From the NCBI RefSeq assembly GCF_014217835.1, contig NZ_CP055263.1:4281501-4345500 (forward strand): a stretch of 64,000 bases of DNA, in the 5' to 3' direction. Of this stretch, positions 38,354-47,999 are shown in pieces (the first letter of the stretch is position 1; every line of letters begins with the position of its first letter). Made by a program: the position numbers and the translations under genes. The notes beneath the pieces are model-generated. The model was not told the origin of the DNA, did not search any database, and saw only the letters and a list, made by a program, of their open reading frames with translations. The stretch comes from Metabacillus sp. KUDC1714 (GTDB taxonomy: Bacteria; Bacillota; Bacilli; Bacillales; Bacillaceae).

Positions 38354-39220
38354 ATGGAGAATGATCAAGCAAAAAGCTTAAGAGAGCAATTAAAGACATT
38401 GAGAATGCAAGCGAAATCAATCGCGGTTATGAGTGGTAAAGGTGGAGTTGGAAAATCTAACTTTTCCTTGAATTTCTCTTTAGCCTTACAAAAAGCTCAA
38501 AAAAGAGTTTTATTATTTGATTTAGATATTGGCATGGGGAATATTGATATTCTTGTTGGTGAAAGCTCTAGACTTACAATCGTTGACTTTTTTAATAAAA
38601 ATGTTTCACTATCTGACATTATATCAACAGGTCCAAATAATCTTGATTATATTTCAGGTGGAACTGGTTTAGGTACAATTTTTAGACTAAGTGAAGAGAA
38701 ATTTCAACGTTTTATTCAAGAGCTTGAGCGTTTATTTAATGCATATGATTTTGTTATTTTTGATATGGGAGCTGGGATTTCCGAAGACAGTTTAAGGTTC
38801 ATACTCTGTGTTGATGAAATAATCGTTATTACAACGCCAGAACCAACGTCAATGACTGATGCTTATGCTGCTATAAAGCATATTTGTGTAAATCATGAAA
38901 CGATGCCATTTTCAATCGTTGTTAATCGTGCATATAATCGTAAAATTGGCGATTCTACCTTTAATAGATTAGCACAAACAATGAAACAGTTTTTAAAACG
39001 CGAAGCCACACTGTTAGGTACTATTCCTGATGATTCAACCATCATGAAAGCAGTTATTGATCAAAAACCATTCTTAATGTATCAGCCAAATTGCCATGCA
39101 AGTAAAGCTATATTCAAAATTGCTAACGACTTTATATATAGACAGTCATCATCAATTGATGAAAAAGATGCTAAACCTTTTATTGCAAAATTAAAATATT
39201 TCTTCATGAAAGGCAGGTAA
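38354..39220 (+). CDS. flhG: MinD-like ATPase FlhG (YlxH)
   Basis: ParA/MinD-type ATPase that limits and patterns flagella. 288 residues. Deviant Walker A SGKGGVGKSNFSLN, Walker B IFDMGAGISEDS. The N-terminal peptide EQLKTLRMQAKSI has the DQA-like FlhF-activating arrangement (NDQAKSLREQL). Ends with a basic C-terminal helix (AKLKYFFMKGR) of the membrane-binding type. Confidence 0.95.
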   Translation: MENDQAKSLREQLKTLRMQAKSIAVMSGKGGVGKSNFSLNFSLALQKAQKRVLLFDLDIGMGNIDILVGESSRLTIVDFFNKNVSLSDIISTGPNNLDYISGGTGLGTIFRLSEEKFQRFIQELERLFNAYDFVIFDMGAGISEDSLRFILCVDEIIVITTPEPTSMTDAYAAIKHICVNHETMPFSIVVNRAYNRKIGDSTFNRLAQTMKQFLKREATLLGTIPDDSTIMKAVIDQKPFLMYQPNCHASKAIFKIANDFIYRQSSSIDEKDAKPFIAKLKYFFMKGR

Positions 39221-39226
39221 ACTTGG

Positions 39227-40321
39227 GTGAGTAAGATACGTGTACTTGTAGTTGACGATTCTGCCTTCATGAGAAAAATAATTACTGATTTTCTAAATGA
39301 AGAAGAAAAGATTGAAGTCATTGGAACTGCTAGAAACGGACAAGATGCTATAAAGAAGGTCGAGTTATTAAATCCCGATGTGGTCACAATGGATATCGAA
39401 ATGCCCATAATGGACGGAATTGAAGGATTGAAAGTTATTATGGATCAATTTCCAAGACCAGTTATTATGCTATCAAGCACAACAACTCAGGGTGCTGAAA
39501 ATACAATAAAATCATTGCAATATGGTGCATTTGATTTTATTGCAAAACCTTCAGGAGCAATCTCATTAGACTTATACAAAGTTAAAGAAGAAATAATTGA
39601 AAAAGTTATACTCGCGAAGTCAGCAAATGTTCATAAATTGTCAAAAGAAGTAAATCGAAAAAATATTCACCTAAAGGAAATGGGATATAGTAAAATAGAC
39701 TCAAACAGAGACAAAAGTCCTATAATCATCGACAAAAATAGCCTTAATAAGAAAATTGTCTGTATTGGTACCTCTACTGGAGGACCAAGAGCGTTGCAAC
39801 AAGTATTATCAAAGATACCAGCAGACATTGATGCACCAATTCTCATTGTCCAGCACATGCCTCCTGGATTTACTCAATCTCTAGCTAATCGCTTAGACTC
39901 AATTTCATTCATCACTGTAAAGGAAGCCGAAAATGGTGAACACTTACAAAATGGAATTGCTTATATTGCACCAGGTGGCTCTCATTTAAAGGTAATGAAA
40001 TCTGGAGGCTATTTAACAATTAAAATTGATCAATCAGATATAAGAAATGGACATCGTCCCTCTGTTGATGTGATGTTTGAATCAATAAGTAAGCTACAGG
40101 ATTACCGTAAAATTTCTGTCATTATGACTGGAATGGGATCTGATGGTACCGAAGGGTTAAGAAAGCTTAAATTAACAGGTGTTGTTAATGCCATAGTAGA
40201 ATCTGAGCAGACATCTGTAGTGTATGGTATGCCTAGATCAGCACTTAGTACAAACCTTGTTGATAAAGTTGAACACCTGGAAAATATAGCTGCTGCTATT
40301 ATGGATTTTATACGAAACTAA
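39227..40321 (+). CDS. cheB: Chemotaxis methylesterase CheB
   Basis: Response regulator that demethylates and deamidates chemoreceptors. 364 residues. Receiver domain with VLVVDDSAFMRKI and VVTMDIEMPIMDGIEG; a long linker (about 125-175); C-terminal esterase with nucleophile Ser in GTSTGGPRALQQ, His in VQHMPPGFTQS and Asp in GMGSDGTEGL. Start GTG 39227; the only ribosome site is the weak GGCAGGT. Confidence 0.96.
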   Translation: MSKIRVLVVDDSAFMRKIITDFLNEEEKIEVIGTARNGQDAIKKVELLNPDVVTMDIEMPIMDGIEGLKVIMDQFPRPVIMLSSTTTQGAENTIKSLQYGAFDFIAKPSGAISLDLYKVKEEIIEKVILAKSANVHKLSKEVNRKNIHLKEMGYSKIDSNRDKSPIIIDKNSLNKKIVCIGTSTGGPRALQQVLSKIPADIDAPILIVQHMPPGFTQSLANRLDSISFITVKEAENGEHLQNGIAYIAPGGSHLKVMKSGGYLTIKIDQSDIRNGHRPSVDVMFESISKLQDYRKISVIMTGMGSDGTEGLRKLKLTGVVNAIVESEQTSVVYGMPRSALSTNLVDKVEHLENIAAAIMDFIRN

Positions 40322-40334
40322 GGGGTGTTACTCT

Positions 40335-42374
40335 ATGGATATGAATCAATATTTAGAAGTTTTTATTGAAGAAAGCAAAGAGCATTTACAAGCATGTAAT
40401 GAAAAATTACTAGATTTAGAGAAGAATCCCAATGACTTAGCCATTGTTAATGACATTTTTCGATCCGCTCATACTCTTAAAGGAATGAGTGCAACTATGG
40501 GCTATGAAGACCTCGCTAGCTTAACCCACCAAATGGAAAACGTTCTTGATGCCATAAGAAATGAAATGCTTTCAGTAACACCAGCCTTGTTTGATGCCGT
40601 TTTTGCCTCTGTTGATGCACTTGAGGAAATGGTTTATTCCATTACGGAAGGTGGAGATGGAAAAAAGGATGTATCAGCTATTGTTGCCATGTTAAAATCC
40701 ATTGAAAATGGTGACGAAGGTAGCCACGATCATAATAGCCAGCGACATACTAACAATGATTCTAGTAATCATACAATACAGGAATATGATGATTTTGAAT
40801 ACACTATCATTCAGCAATCGAAAGAGCAAGGGTTTTCTGCATATGAATTGTCGATTTCTCTACGTGAGGATTGCTTATTAAAAGCAGCAAGAGTATTTAT
40901 GGTTTTCGAAATTTTAGAACAAATTGGTGAAGTGATCAAGTCTGTACCTACTGTAGAACTTTTAGAAGATGAAAAGTTCGATTCACAATTCACTGTGGCA
41001 ATTGTCTCTAAAGATACAAGCGATGATATTCAAAATAAAGTGATGAAAGTGTCTGAAATTGAAGCGGTTAAGATCCATATTTTAGACCCTTCAAATATGA
41101 CTAACTCGCAATCTAATTTAAGACCTGCTGATTTAGCTGGTAATGATAGCTCGATGAAAAATGAAGAGAGCGTACAAATACTAGAACAAGAAACTAGTGT
41201 AGCAAAAAAACAAGTTGCAGCAACGAGCACGAAAACAATTCGAGTAAACATCGAACGTTTAGATATTCTTATGAATCTATTTGAAGAGCTTGTAATTGAC
41301 CGTGGGAGATTAGAACAAATTTCAAAGGATTTAAACAATAACGAACTGGATGAAACAGTTGAAAGAATGTCAAGAATCTCAGGTGATCTGCAAAATATCA
41401 TTTTAAACATGAGAATGGTTCCAGTTGAGACAGTATTTAACCGTTTCCCTCGTATGATTCGTCAACTTGCAAAGGATTTAAATAAAAAAATAAACTTAGA
41501 GATTATTGGTGCTGAAACTGAATTAGATCGAACAGTCATTGATGAAATAGGTGATCCACTTGTTCATCTTTTACGAAATGCAATTGATCATGGTATTGAG
41601 ATGCCAGATGTTCGAGTGAAAAAAGGGAAAACAGAAGAAGGAAATGTAATTTTAAGAGCTTACCATAGTGGAAATCATGTGTTCATAGAAATCGAAGATG
41701 ATGGTGCAGGTATAAATCGTGATCGAGTTCTAAAAAAGGCCATTGACAGAGATGTTATCACTGAACAAACTGCATCAACCTTGACTGACAAACAGGTTTA
41801 TGAGCTTATTTTTTCTTCTGGTTTTTCCACTGCCGATCAAATCTCTGATATATCAGGACGTGGAGTAGGTCTGGATGTTGTTAAAAGTACAATTGAATCA
41901 CTTGGTGGCTCTGTATCAATTGATGCTGAGGAAGGAAAAGGATCCTTATTCTCAATTCAGCTTCCACTTACTTTATCAATAATCTCAGTGATGCTTGTGG
42001 AATTACAAAATGAAAAATATGCAATCCCACTATCGTCTATAATTGAAACGGCAGTTATTAAAAAGGAAGAAATTCTACAAGCACATAATCAAAAGGTCAT
42101 TGATTATCGCGGGAAAATTGTTCCATTAGTATTCTTGAGTGAGATATTTGAAGTACCAGTGGAAAATTCAAATGAAGATTTTGTTTCCTTAATAATTGTA
42201 CGAAAAGGTGATAAAATGGCTGCGTTAGTAGTGGATTCGTTCATCGGCCAACAGGAAATTGTTCTAAAATCTCTCGGGAATTATTTGAATTCAGTTTTTG
42301 CTATCACAGGTGCAACCATTTTAGGAGATGGACAAGTAGCTCTAATTATTGATTGTAATTCTTTAATAAAATAG
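40335..42374 (+). CDS. cheA: Chemotaxis histidine kinase CheA
   Basis: 679 residues. P1 phosphotransfer domain with phospho-acceptor His46 in FRSAHTLKGMSATMG; P2 (about 155-255) for CheY/CheB docking; P3 dimerisation (NIERLDILMNLFEELVIDRG); P4 ATPase with LLRNAIDHGIEMP, EIEDDGAGIN and SGRGVGLDVVKS; P5 CheW-like C-terminus. AGGGGTG ribosome site. Unlike B. subtilis, a 258-base repeat-filled gap separates it from cheW. Confidence 0.97.
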   Translation: MDMNQYLEVFIEESKEHLQACNEKLLDLEKNPNDLAIVNDIFRSAHTLKGMSATMGYEDLASLTHQMENVLDAIRNEMLSVTPALFDAVFASVDALEEMVYSITEGGDGKKDVSAIVAMLKSIENGDEGSHDHNSQRHTNNDSSNHTIQEYDDFEYTIIQQSKEQGFSAYELSISLREDCLLKAARVFMVFEILEQIGEVIKSVPTVELLEDEKFDSQFTVAIVSKDTSDDIQNKVMKVSEIEAVKIHILDPSNMTNSQSNLRPADLAGNDSSMKNEESVQILEQETSVAKKQVAATSTKTIRVNIERLDILMNLFEELVIDRGRLEQISKDLNNNELDETVERMSRISGDLQNIILNMRMVPVETVFNRFPRMIRQLAKDLNKKINLEIIGAETELDRTVIDEIGDPLVHLLRNAIDHGIEMPDVRVKKGKTEEGNVILRAYHSGNHVFIEIEDDGAGINRDRVLKKAIDRDVITEQTASTLTDKQVYELIFSSGFSTADQISDISGRGVGLDVVKSTIESLGGSVSIDAEEGKGSLFSIQLPLTLSIISVMLVELQNEKYAIPLSSIIETAVIKKEEILQAHNQKVIDYRGKIVPLVFLSEIFEVPVENSNEDFVSLIIVRKGDKMAALVVDSFIGQQEIVLKSLGNYLNSVFAITGATILGDGQVALIIDCNSLIK

Positions 42375-42385
42375 AGGATTGTATG

Positions 42386-42611
42386 TGTCTAGCCTATAAA
42401 GAAAAGGCTCTGTTAATGTTCACTGTTGATTTTTGCACTTTGTTGATTTGAGAGGAAAGCGAACGCCTTTAGAAATCAAAAACCTAGTTTAACAGAAAAA
42501 GTAAAAAATCCATTTTTATCTAAGGCTTAAGCTACTAATGAATGGAAGAGAAGAACACCTTCTATCTATTATTTTCTTATGCTTGTCGGGGCTAACTAAG
42601 CATTCCGCATT
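42386..42611 (+). repeat. Composite palindromic repeat between cheA and cheW
   Basis: The left end (TGTCTAGC at 42386) and right half (AAGAACACCTTCTAT, then CTTATGCTTGTCGGGGCTAA) match the repeat found before pyrH; the two share the 15-mer AAGAACACCTTCTAT. Between them lies a second element (42409-42496) with ends TCTGTTAA / TTTAACAGA in inverted orientation. Confidence 0.7.
42409..42496 (+). repeat. 88-bp nested palindromic (MITE-like) element
   Basis: Inverted ends TCTGTTAA (42409) and TTAACAGA (ending 42496), with further matching TTGATTTT / AAATCAAAAA inside. It sits in the larger repeat. No open frame; too small for a transposase. Confidence 0.55.
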
Positions 42612-42632
42612 ACTAAGAAAGGGGTCTTTCCA

Positions 42633-43094
42633 ATGAGTGAATACATGTCAGAAGATGTAAAAGTCATTGTGTTTCAACTACAGGATGAGGAATATGGAAT
42701 TCCTGTTCAACAAGTTAAATCGATTGAAAAGGTTCAACATATTACACGTGTACCTAGAACAGCACCTTATATAAGAGGTGTTATTAATTTAAGAGGTGTT
42801 GTCACGCCGATAATTGACTTACGTAAACGTCTCGGTCTAGAAAAACTTTCAACGAATGAGGGTACAAGAATAATCATTGTTTCTAAGGACGACACGGAGG
42901 TAGGCTTTATAGTCGATGCAGCAAATGATGTAATTGATATTCATTCAGAAATTATTGAACCAGCACCTGAAGTAGTAGGAGCAGTTCATTCAGACTATAT
43001 TCAAGGTGTAGCAAAATTAGAAAAAAGATTAATTGTCATGATTGATTTAGAAGAAATATTAAAGATTGAAAATCAGCCTTCATTGCTAGTTTAG
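42633..43094 (+). CDS. cheW: Chemotaxis adaptor CheW
   Basis: 153-residue coupling protein that links receptors to CheA. CheW beta-barrel: VFQLQDEEYGIPVQQVKSIE, then HITRVPRTAPYIRGVINLRG and VTPIIDLRKRLG. GAAAGGGG ribosome site lies just after the repeat, so the repeat does not remove the translation signals. Confidence 0.97.
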   Translation: MSEYMSEDVKVIVFQLQDEEYGIPVQQVKSIEKVQHITRVPRTAPYIRGVINLRGVVTPIIDLRKRLGLEKLSTNEGTRIIIVSKDDTEVGFIVDAANDVIDIHSEIIEPAPEVVGAVHSDYIQGVAKLEKRLIVMIDLEEILKIENQPSLLV

Positions 43095-43104
43095 GAGCAT
43101 ACAA

Positions 43105-43746
43105 ATGGAATTTTTAAAAAGTATTTCTTTTAAGCATTTAGACGTTTTAAAAGAGGTAGGTAATATTGGAGCTGGTCACTCTGCTACCGCCCTTTCTAAG
43201 CTTTTAAATAAAAAAATTGATATGTCGGTTCCAAATGTTAAAGTTGTTTCTTTTAATGAGTTAACAGAATGGTTAGGAGGACCTGAAGTCTTTATTGCCA
43301 GTGTTTTTTTACGAATTGAAGGGGATATTCCTGGTTCTCTATTTTTTGTACTTAGCATTGAACAGGCTGAACGCTTTGTAAAGCAATTAATTGATGATGC
43401 TAATTTTTCACTTAGACAATCAACTTATGATGAAATTGGACTATCTGCATTTCAGGAGCTTGGAAATATAGTAACAGGATCATATCTTTCATCATTATCT
43501 GACCTCACTGATTTACATCTCTATCCTTCTGTGCCTGCTTTATCATTCGATATGTTTGGAGCAGTAATAAGTCATGGATTGATTGAATTATCCCAAGTGA
43601 GTGATTATGCGATTATTATTGACACAGTAATTAAAGAAGAAGATCAGCAAGAAGTTGACACTGTTAAAGGCCACTTTTTTCTATTACCAGATCCAACCTC
43701 ATTTAAAAAGCTCTTTGAAGCATTAGGTGTAACAGATGATGATTAA
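43105..43746 (+). CDS. cheC: CheY-P phosphatase CheC
   Basis: 213 residues. Two phosphatase helices of the E-x-x-N kind: DVLKEVGNIGAGHSATALS near the start and AFQELGNIVTGSYLSSLSD in the middle. Dephosphorylates CheY-P and binds CheD in Bacillus. TAGGAGC site. Overlaps cheD by 11 bases. Confidence 0.96.
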   Translation: MEFLKSISFKHLDVLKEVGNIGAGHSATALSKLLNKKIDMSVPNVKVVSFNELTEWLGGPEVFIASVFLRIEGDIPGSLFFVLSIEQAERFVKQLIDDANFSLRQSTYDEIGLSAFQELGNIVTGSYLSSLSDLTDLHLYPSVPALSFDMFGAVISHGLIELSQVSDYAIIIDTVIKEEDQQEVDTVKGHFFLLPDPTSFKKLFEALGVTDDD

Positions 43747-44236
43747 ATCTAAGGAAACAATAAAAGTAGGGATTGCTGATCTTAATGTAGTTAAGTCACC
43801 TAATCAAATTAGAACCTCAGGACTAGGTTCTTGTGTCGGTTTGATATTATTTGACAAGGTAAACGAAGTAGCGGGTTTGGCACATATCATGCTTCCGGAC
43901 TCTTCTCTCGCAAATAAAGGCTCTATGAACAATGCTAAATACGCTGATACTGCAATACCACAGTTATTGGATAGATTAGCAGAATCAGGAGCTAGGGTTA
44001 GATCACTACAAGCTAAAATGGCTGGCGGTGCTCAGATGTTTCAATTTCAATCGTCTAATGACATGATGAGAATTGGTCCGAGAAATGTAGAAGCAATTAA
44101 GCAACAGCTAAAAAAGTATAACATCAATCTAATAAGTGAGGATGTTGGCGGTAATAGTGGTAGAACAATCGAATTTGACCCGAAAACATGTGAATTGATG
44201 ATAAGAACAGTAAATCAAGGTACAAAAGTGATTTGA
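43736..44236 (+). CDS. cheD: Chemoreceptor glutamine deamidase CheD
   Basis: 166 residues. Catalytic Cys in GLGSCVGLILF, His in AGLAHIMLPDS, and a Thr in the DTAIP stretch; KMAGGAQMF follows. Deamidates receptors and stimulates CheC. Two ATGs (43736, 43739); AGGTG at 43725 fits the first. Confidence 0.96.
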   Translation: MMIKSKETIKVGIADLNVVKSPNQIRTSGLGSCVGLILFDKVNEVAGLAHIMLPDSSLANKGSMNNAKYADTAIPQLLDRLAESGARVRSLQAKMAGGAQMFQFQSSNDMMRIGPRNVEAIKQQLKKYNINLISEDVGGNSGRTIEFDPKTCELMIRTVNQGTKVI

Positions 44237-44279
44237 ATAATAGAGGTGTGTTTACAATTCTTGGTAAGGGGGGGTTAAA

Positions 44280-45047
44280 ATGGCTCAATTAACAATAAAT
44301 GAGGAACAAGTGATATGGCAAAAATGGATAGATGTACGTGACACAAATGCTGGCAATGTTCTCATAAAAAGATACATGCCCCTTGTTTCTTATCACGTAC
44401 AGAGGATTTCTGTGGGGCTTCCTAAAAGTGTAAGTAAGGATGATTTAATGAGTTTAGGCTTATTTGGCCTATACGATGCATTAGAAAAGTTTGATCCAAA
44501 TCGAGATTTGAAATTTGATACGTATGCATCTTTCCGAGTAAGGGGAGCAATTATTGATGGATTAAGAAAAGAGGATTGGTTACCACGTAGTTCTAGAGAA
44601 AAAGCAAAACGTGTTGAAGCAACTATTGAGAAATTAGAGCAAAAGCATCTAAGAAACGTTTCTTCAAAAGAGATTGCAAATGAGTTAGGACTTTCTGAAG
44701 GTGAAGTCGTCAGTGTCATAAATGAAGGTTTTTTTGCGAATGTCCTTTCAATCGATGATCAGCTTTTTGATCAAGATGATGGGGAAGGCATCGGGTTTAC
44801 GATTAAAGATGAACATCAGCACACACCCGAAGATAAAATTCTAAAAGATGAATTAATTGGACAATTATCTGAAGTGATTACCCAGCTAAGTGAGAAAGAA
44901 CAGCTTGTGATTAGCTTTTTTTACAAAGAAGAATTAACCTTAACTGAAATTGGACAAGTTATGAACTTATCAACTTCAAGAATTTCACAAATTCATTCAA
45001 AAGCTTTATTTAAATTAAGAAAAATATTGGAAAATGTGATTCATTAA
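44280..45047 (+). CDS. sigD: Flagellar RNA polymerase sigma factor SigD (FliA family)
   Basis: Directs late flagellar, motility and autolysin genes. 255 residues. Region 2 (LIKRYMPLVSYHVQRISVGL, KDDLMSLGLFGLYDALEKFD, FDTYASFRVRGAIIDGLRKE), region 3 and region 4 helix-turn-helix (LTLTEIGQVMNLSTSRISQI). AAGGGGGGG ribosome site. The operon's anti-sigma partner FlgM is not in this window. Confidence 0.97.
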   Translation: MAQLTINEEQVIWQKWIDVRDTNAGNVLIKRYMPLVSYHVQRISVGLPKSVSKDDLMSLGLFGLYDALEKFDPNRDLKFDTYASFRVRGAIIDGLRKEDWLPRSSREKAKRVEATIEKLEQKHLRNVSSKEIANELGLSEGEVVSVINEGFFANVLSIDDQLFDQDDGEGIGFTIKDEHQHTPEDKILKDELIGQLSEVITQLSEKEQLVISFFYKEELTLTEIGQVMNLSTSRISQIHSKALFKLRKILENVIH

Positions 45048-45069
45048 CATTAATCGGGTGAGAGTGAAT

Positions 45070-45362
45070 GTGAGCCTTAGAAATATTGAAATGTACTGCC
45101 CTTCCACGTACACATGATACAGGAAAGCTACAGGAGCAACTAAATCAAAGAAGCCAGCTTGCTCAAGACCAGCTGGCTAATTCATTTCAAAAATAATCTG
45201 ACATAAAAAGATCACAAGTGTAAGAAAATAGTGATAGTGAGAAATTACATCTAAAAAAGGAAAGTTCTGAGCAACATCAACAGCACAATCAGAAAAAAAG
45301 AAAAAACAAGATGAGAATCCTGATCATCCCTATAAAGGGGAAAAATCGATTTTTTTGGTTAA
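45070..45362 (+). pseudogene. Decayed small gene between sigD and swrB
   Basis: No intact frame, but a protein can be read across broken frames. GTG 45070 (GGGTGAGAG 6-13 bases upstream) gives SLRNIEM; after a shift near 45094 the frame reads ALPRTHDTGKLQEQLNQRSQ, then LAQDQLANSFQK, a stop at 45194, SDIKRSQV, a stop at 45221, then ENSDSEKLHLKKESSEQHQQ and basic HNQKKRK; after a second shift near 45300 DENPDHPYKG; after a third IDFFG and a stop at 45360-45362. The polar, Gln/Lys-rich small protein with an HPYKG...ID end resembles a small gene I recall at this site in other Bacillaceae. Function unknown. Codon use still looks coding. Confidence 0.75.
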
Positions 45363-45374
45363 GAAAGGATGTCT

Positions 45375-45905
45375 ATGACTACAATATTACTATTGATAAG
45401 TTTACTACTCCATGTAGTAGCTTTTTATTTTATCATCGTTTTATATACAAAATATTCAACGATTAAAGATCTTTCAAATTCTCAAAGGGCTATCCTTGAT
45501 GAAACGGAAACTTCAATGACAAGCTTTTTAATTGAGATGAAAGAAGAGAATGAGAGACTGATCCAGCATTTAAAACAAGAATCTGCACATATTACTAACC
45601 ATGGAAAAGAGTTAGAAGCAAAGACAAAAGAGAGCAATCATCCCACAGCCAACTCCACGATGATTCACACGAATGAGAAAGTACCGGAAGAACCTCAAGA
45701 GAGTGAACTACCTGACTACTTATCTGAGCTTAATGAAATCGAAGATATTGTTGAAATCAGTCAACCAGTACAAAAAAAAGATCTTCCTTTTGAAATTCAA
45801 GCTATAAATCTATATGAAAACGGTCATACTGTTGAACAGATTGCTAAAAAATTAAGTAAGGGAAAGACAGAAATAGAGCTTCTTCTTAAATTTCGTCAAA
45901 AGTAG
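45375..45905 (+). CDS. swrB: Swarming/flagellar activator SwrB (YlxL)
   Basis: 176 residues. One N-terminal membrane segment (about 5-25), then a cytoplasmic coiled coil and acidic region, and a C-terminal helix-turn-helix-like end (QAINLYENGHTVEQIAKKLS and KGKTEIELLLKFRQK). In B. subtilis SwrB acts on FliM/FliP export-gate activation and boosts SigD activity. ATG 45375 is favoured over 45369 by spacing from AAGAAAGG. Last gene of the fla/che operon. Confidence 0.9.
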   Translation: MTTILLLISLLLHVVAFYFIIVLYTKYSTIKDLSNSQRAILDETETSMTSFLIEMKEENERLIQHLKQESAHITNHGKELEAKTKESNHPTANSTMIHTNEKVPEEPQESELPDYLSELNEIEDIVEISQPVQKKDLPFEIQAINLYENGHTVEQIAKKLSKGKTEIELLLKFRQK

Positions 45906-45916
45906 TCAATATATCC

Positions 45917-45945
45917 TTGATTGTCATATTTCAATATGGTATATT
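45917..45945 (+). promoter_or_regulatory. SigA-type promoter for rpsB
   Basis: TTGATT (45917-45922), 17-base spacer, TATATT (45940-45945). Transcription would start near 45952 with a leader of about 110 bases. Confidence 0.65.
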
Positions 45946-45976
45946 AATTTTTGGTGTTATTACACACGTTTATAGA

Positions 45977-46014
45977 TTTAAGCATTGGTGCTGTTAGTAA
46001 CAGTTATGCTTAAA
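45977..46014 (+). promoter_or_regulatory. Leader stem-loop before rpsB (possible S2 control element)
   Basis: TTTAAGCAT (45977-45985) pairs with ATGCTTAAA (46006-46014); inside it CTGTTA pairs with TAACAG. Two-part stem in the leader of a ribosomal protein gene, hence a candidate for S2 autoregulation. No T tract follows. Confidence 0.45.
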
Positions 46015-46024
46015 GATGATATAA

Positions 46025-46762
<738 letters not shown>

Positions 46763-46766
46763 TGTG

Positions 46767-46808
46767 CAAAAGGTGATAAGGGGAATTGACCTTTTATCAC
46801 CTTTTTTT
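46767..46808 (+). terminator. Intrinsic terminator after rpsB
   Basis: AAAAGGTGATAAG / CTTTTATCACCTTTTTTT hairpin with T run. Read-through into tsf is expected, as the two are usually cotranscribed. Confidence 0.8.
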
Positions 46809-46834
46809 AAGCAAGTTACATAAAGTACAAATGC

Positions 46835-46950
46835 AAAAGCGCCTTGAACAGGCTCGGGAAAATAAGACGTCAATTATAGAAGGCGTTTTTCGCCTTCAAT
46901 TATTGGGTGGCTGTAGACCCAAGTGGGGCTAGGCGATGGAGCTGTATGTC
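46835..46950 (-). repeat. Inverted copy of the intergenic palindromic repeat, rpsB-tsf
   Basis: AAAAGCGCCTTGAACAGGCTCGG at the left and GGGGCTAGGCGATGGAGCT at the right are the reverse complement of the repeat ends seen before pyrH (GCGCTTTT and AGCTCCAGCGCCTAGC), so it lies in minus orientation. Its centre is a GAAGGCG / CGCCTTC hairpin with a TTTTT loop, which may act as an extra terminator. Confidence 0.75.
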
Positions 46951-47020
46951 GAAACTTTATCTTAAGAACAAGATAATTCTTAAACTATAAAAACAATTGA
47001 CCTTAAGGAGGAATACCGTT

Positions 47021-47902
47021 ATGGCAGTAACTGCACAAATGGTAAAAGAACTACGTGAAAAAACTGGCGCTGGAATGATGGATTGTAAAAAGGCGTTAAC
47101 TGAAACAAACGGAGATATGGATCAAGCGATTGATTACCTACGTGAAAAAGGTATCGCAAAAGCAGCTAAAAAAGCTGACCGTATTGCAGCAGAAGGATCT
47201 ACATTAGTAAAAGTTAACGGTAATGAGGCAGTTATTTTGGAAGTTAACTCTGAAACTGACTTCGTAGCGAAAAACGAAGGATTTAAAGAGTTAATCAATG
47301 GATTAGCTGATTTCTTATTGACGAAAAAACCAGCTGATGTTGATGCTGCATTAGCAGAAACAATGGACAATGGTACAAATGTTGGAGATTATATTAACTC
47401 AGCAATTGCAAAAATTGGTGAAAAAATCACTCTTCGTCGTTTTACAATTGTATCTAAATCTGATAACGATGCATTTGGTGCTTACTTACACATGGGAGGA
47501 CGTATTGGTGTTCTTACATTATTAGAAGGTACTACTAATGAAGATGCTGCTAAAGATGTAGCAATGCATATCGCTGCAGTTAATCCTAAGTATGTTTCTC
47601 GCGATCAAGTTTCTGCTGAAGAAGCTGAACATGAGCGTAAAATTTTAACAGAACAAGCTCTTAACGAAGGCAAGCCTGAAAATATCGTAGCTAAAATGGT
47701 TGAAGGCCGTTTAGGTAAATACTTTGAGGATATTTGCTTACTTGATCAGAGCTTTGTTAAAGATCCAGATCAAAAAGTTAAACAATTTGTTGAGTCAAAA
47801 GGCGGTTCTGTAAAAACATTTATCCGTTATGAAGTTGGAGAAGGTATCGAAAAGCGCCAAGACAACTTTGCTGAAGAAGTAATGAGTCAAGTTAAAAAAT
47901 AA
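47021..47902 (+). CDS. tsf: Elongation factor Ts
   Basis: Nucleotide exchange factor for EF-Tu. 293 residues. N-terminal UBA-like [20 protein letters not shown], then [20 protein letters not shown] and the core [21 protein letters not shown] 47021 follows AAGGAGGAAT. No clear promoter of its own was found; it is probably reached from the rpsB promoter. Confidence 0.98.
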   Translation: MAVTAQMVKELREKTGAGMMDCKKALTETNGDMDQAIDYLREKGIAKAAKKADRIAAEGSTLVKVNGNEAVILEVNSETDFVAKNEGFKELINGLADFLLTKKPADVDAALAETMDNGTNVGDYINSAIAKIGEKITLRRFTIVSKSDNDAFGAYLHMGGRIGVLTLLEGTTNEDAAKDVAMHIAAVNPKYVSRDQVSAEEAEHERKILTEQALNEGKPENIVAKMVEGRLGKYFEDICLLDQSFVKDPDQKVKQFVESKGGSVKTFIRYEVGEGIEKRQDNFAEEVMSQVKK

Positions 47903-47963
47903 TTTTTGCTATCTAGCACTTTTTCTAATTGCTTAGAATATAAGTGTAAATGATCAAAAAATG

Positions 47964-47996
47964 GAAGAGGGAACACAGGCTGTGTTCCCTTCTTTT
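47964..47996 (+). terminator. Intrinsic terminator after tsf
   Basis: AAGAGGGAACACA / TGTGTTCCCTTCTT hairpin with GGC loop and T-rich tail. Confidence 0.85.
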
Positions 47997-47999
47997 GGA

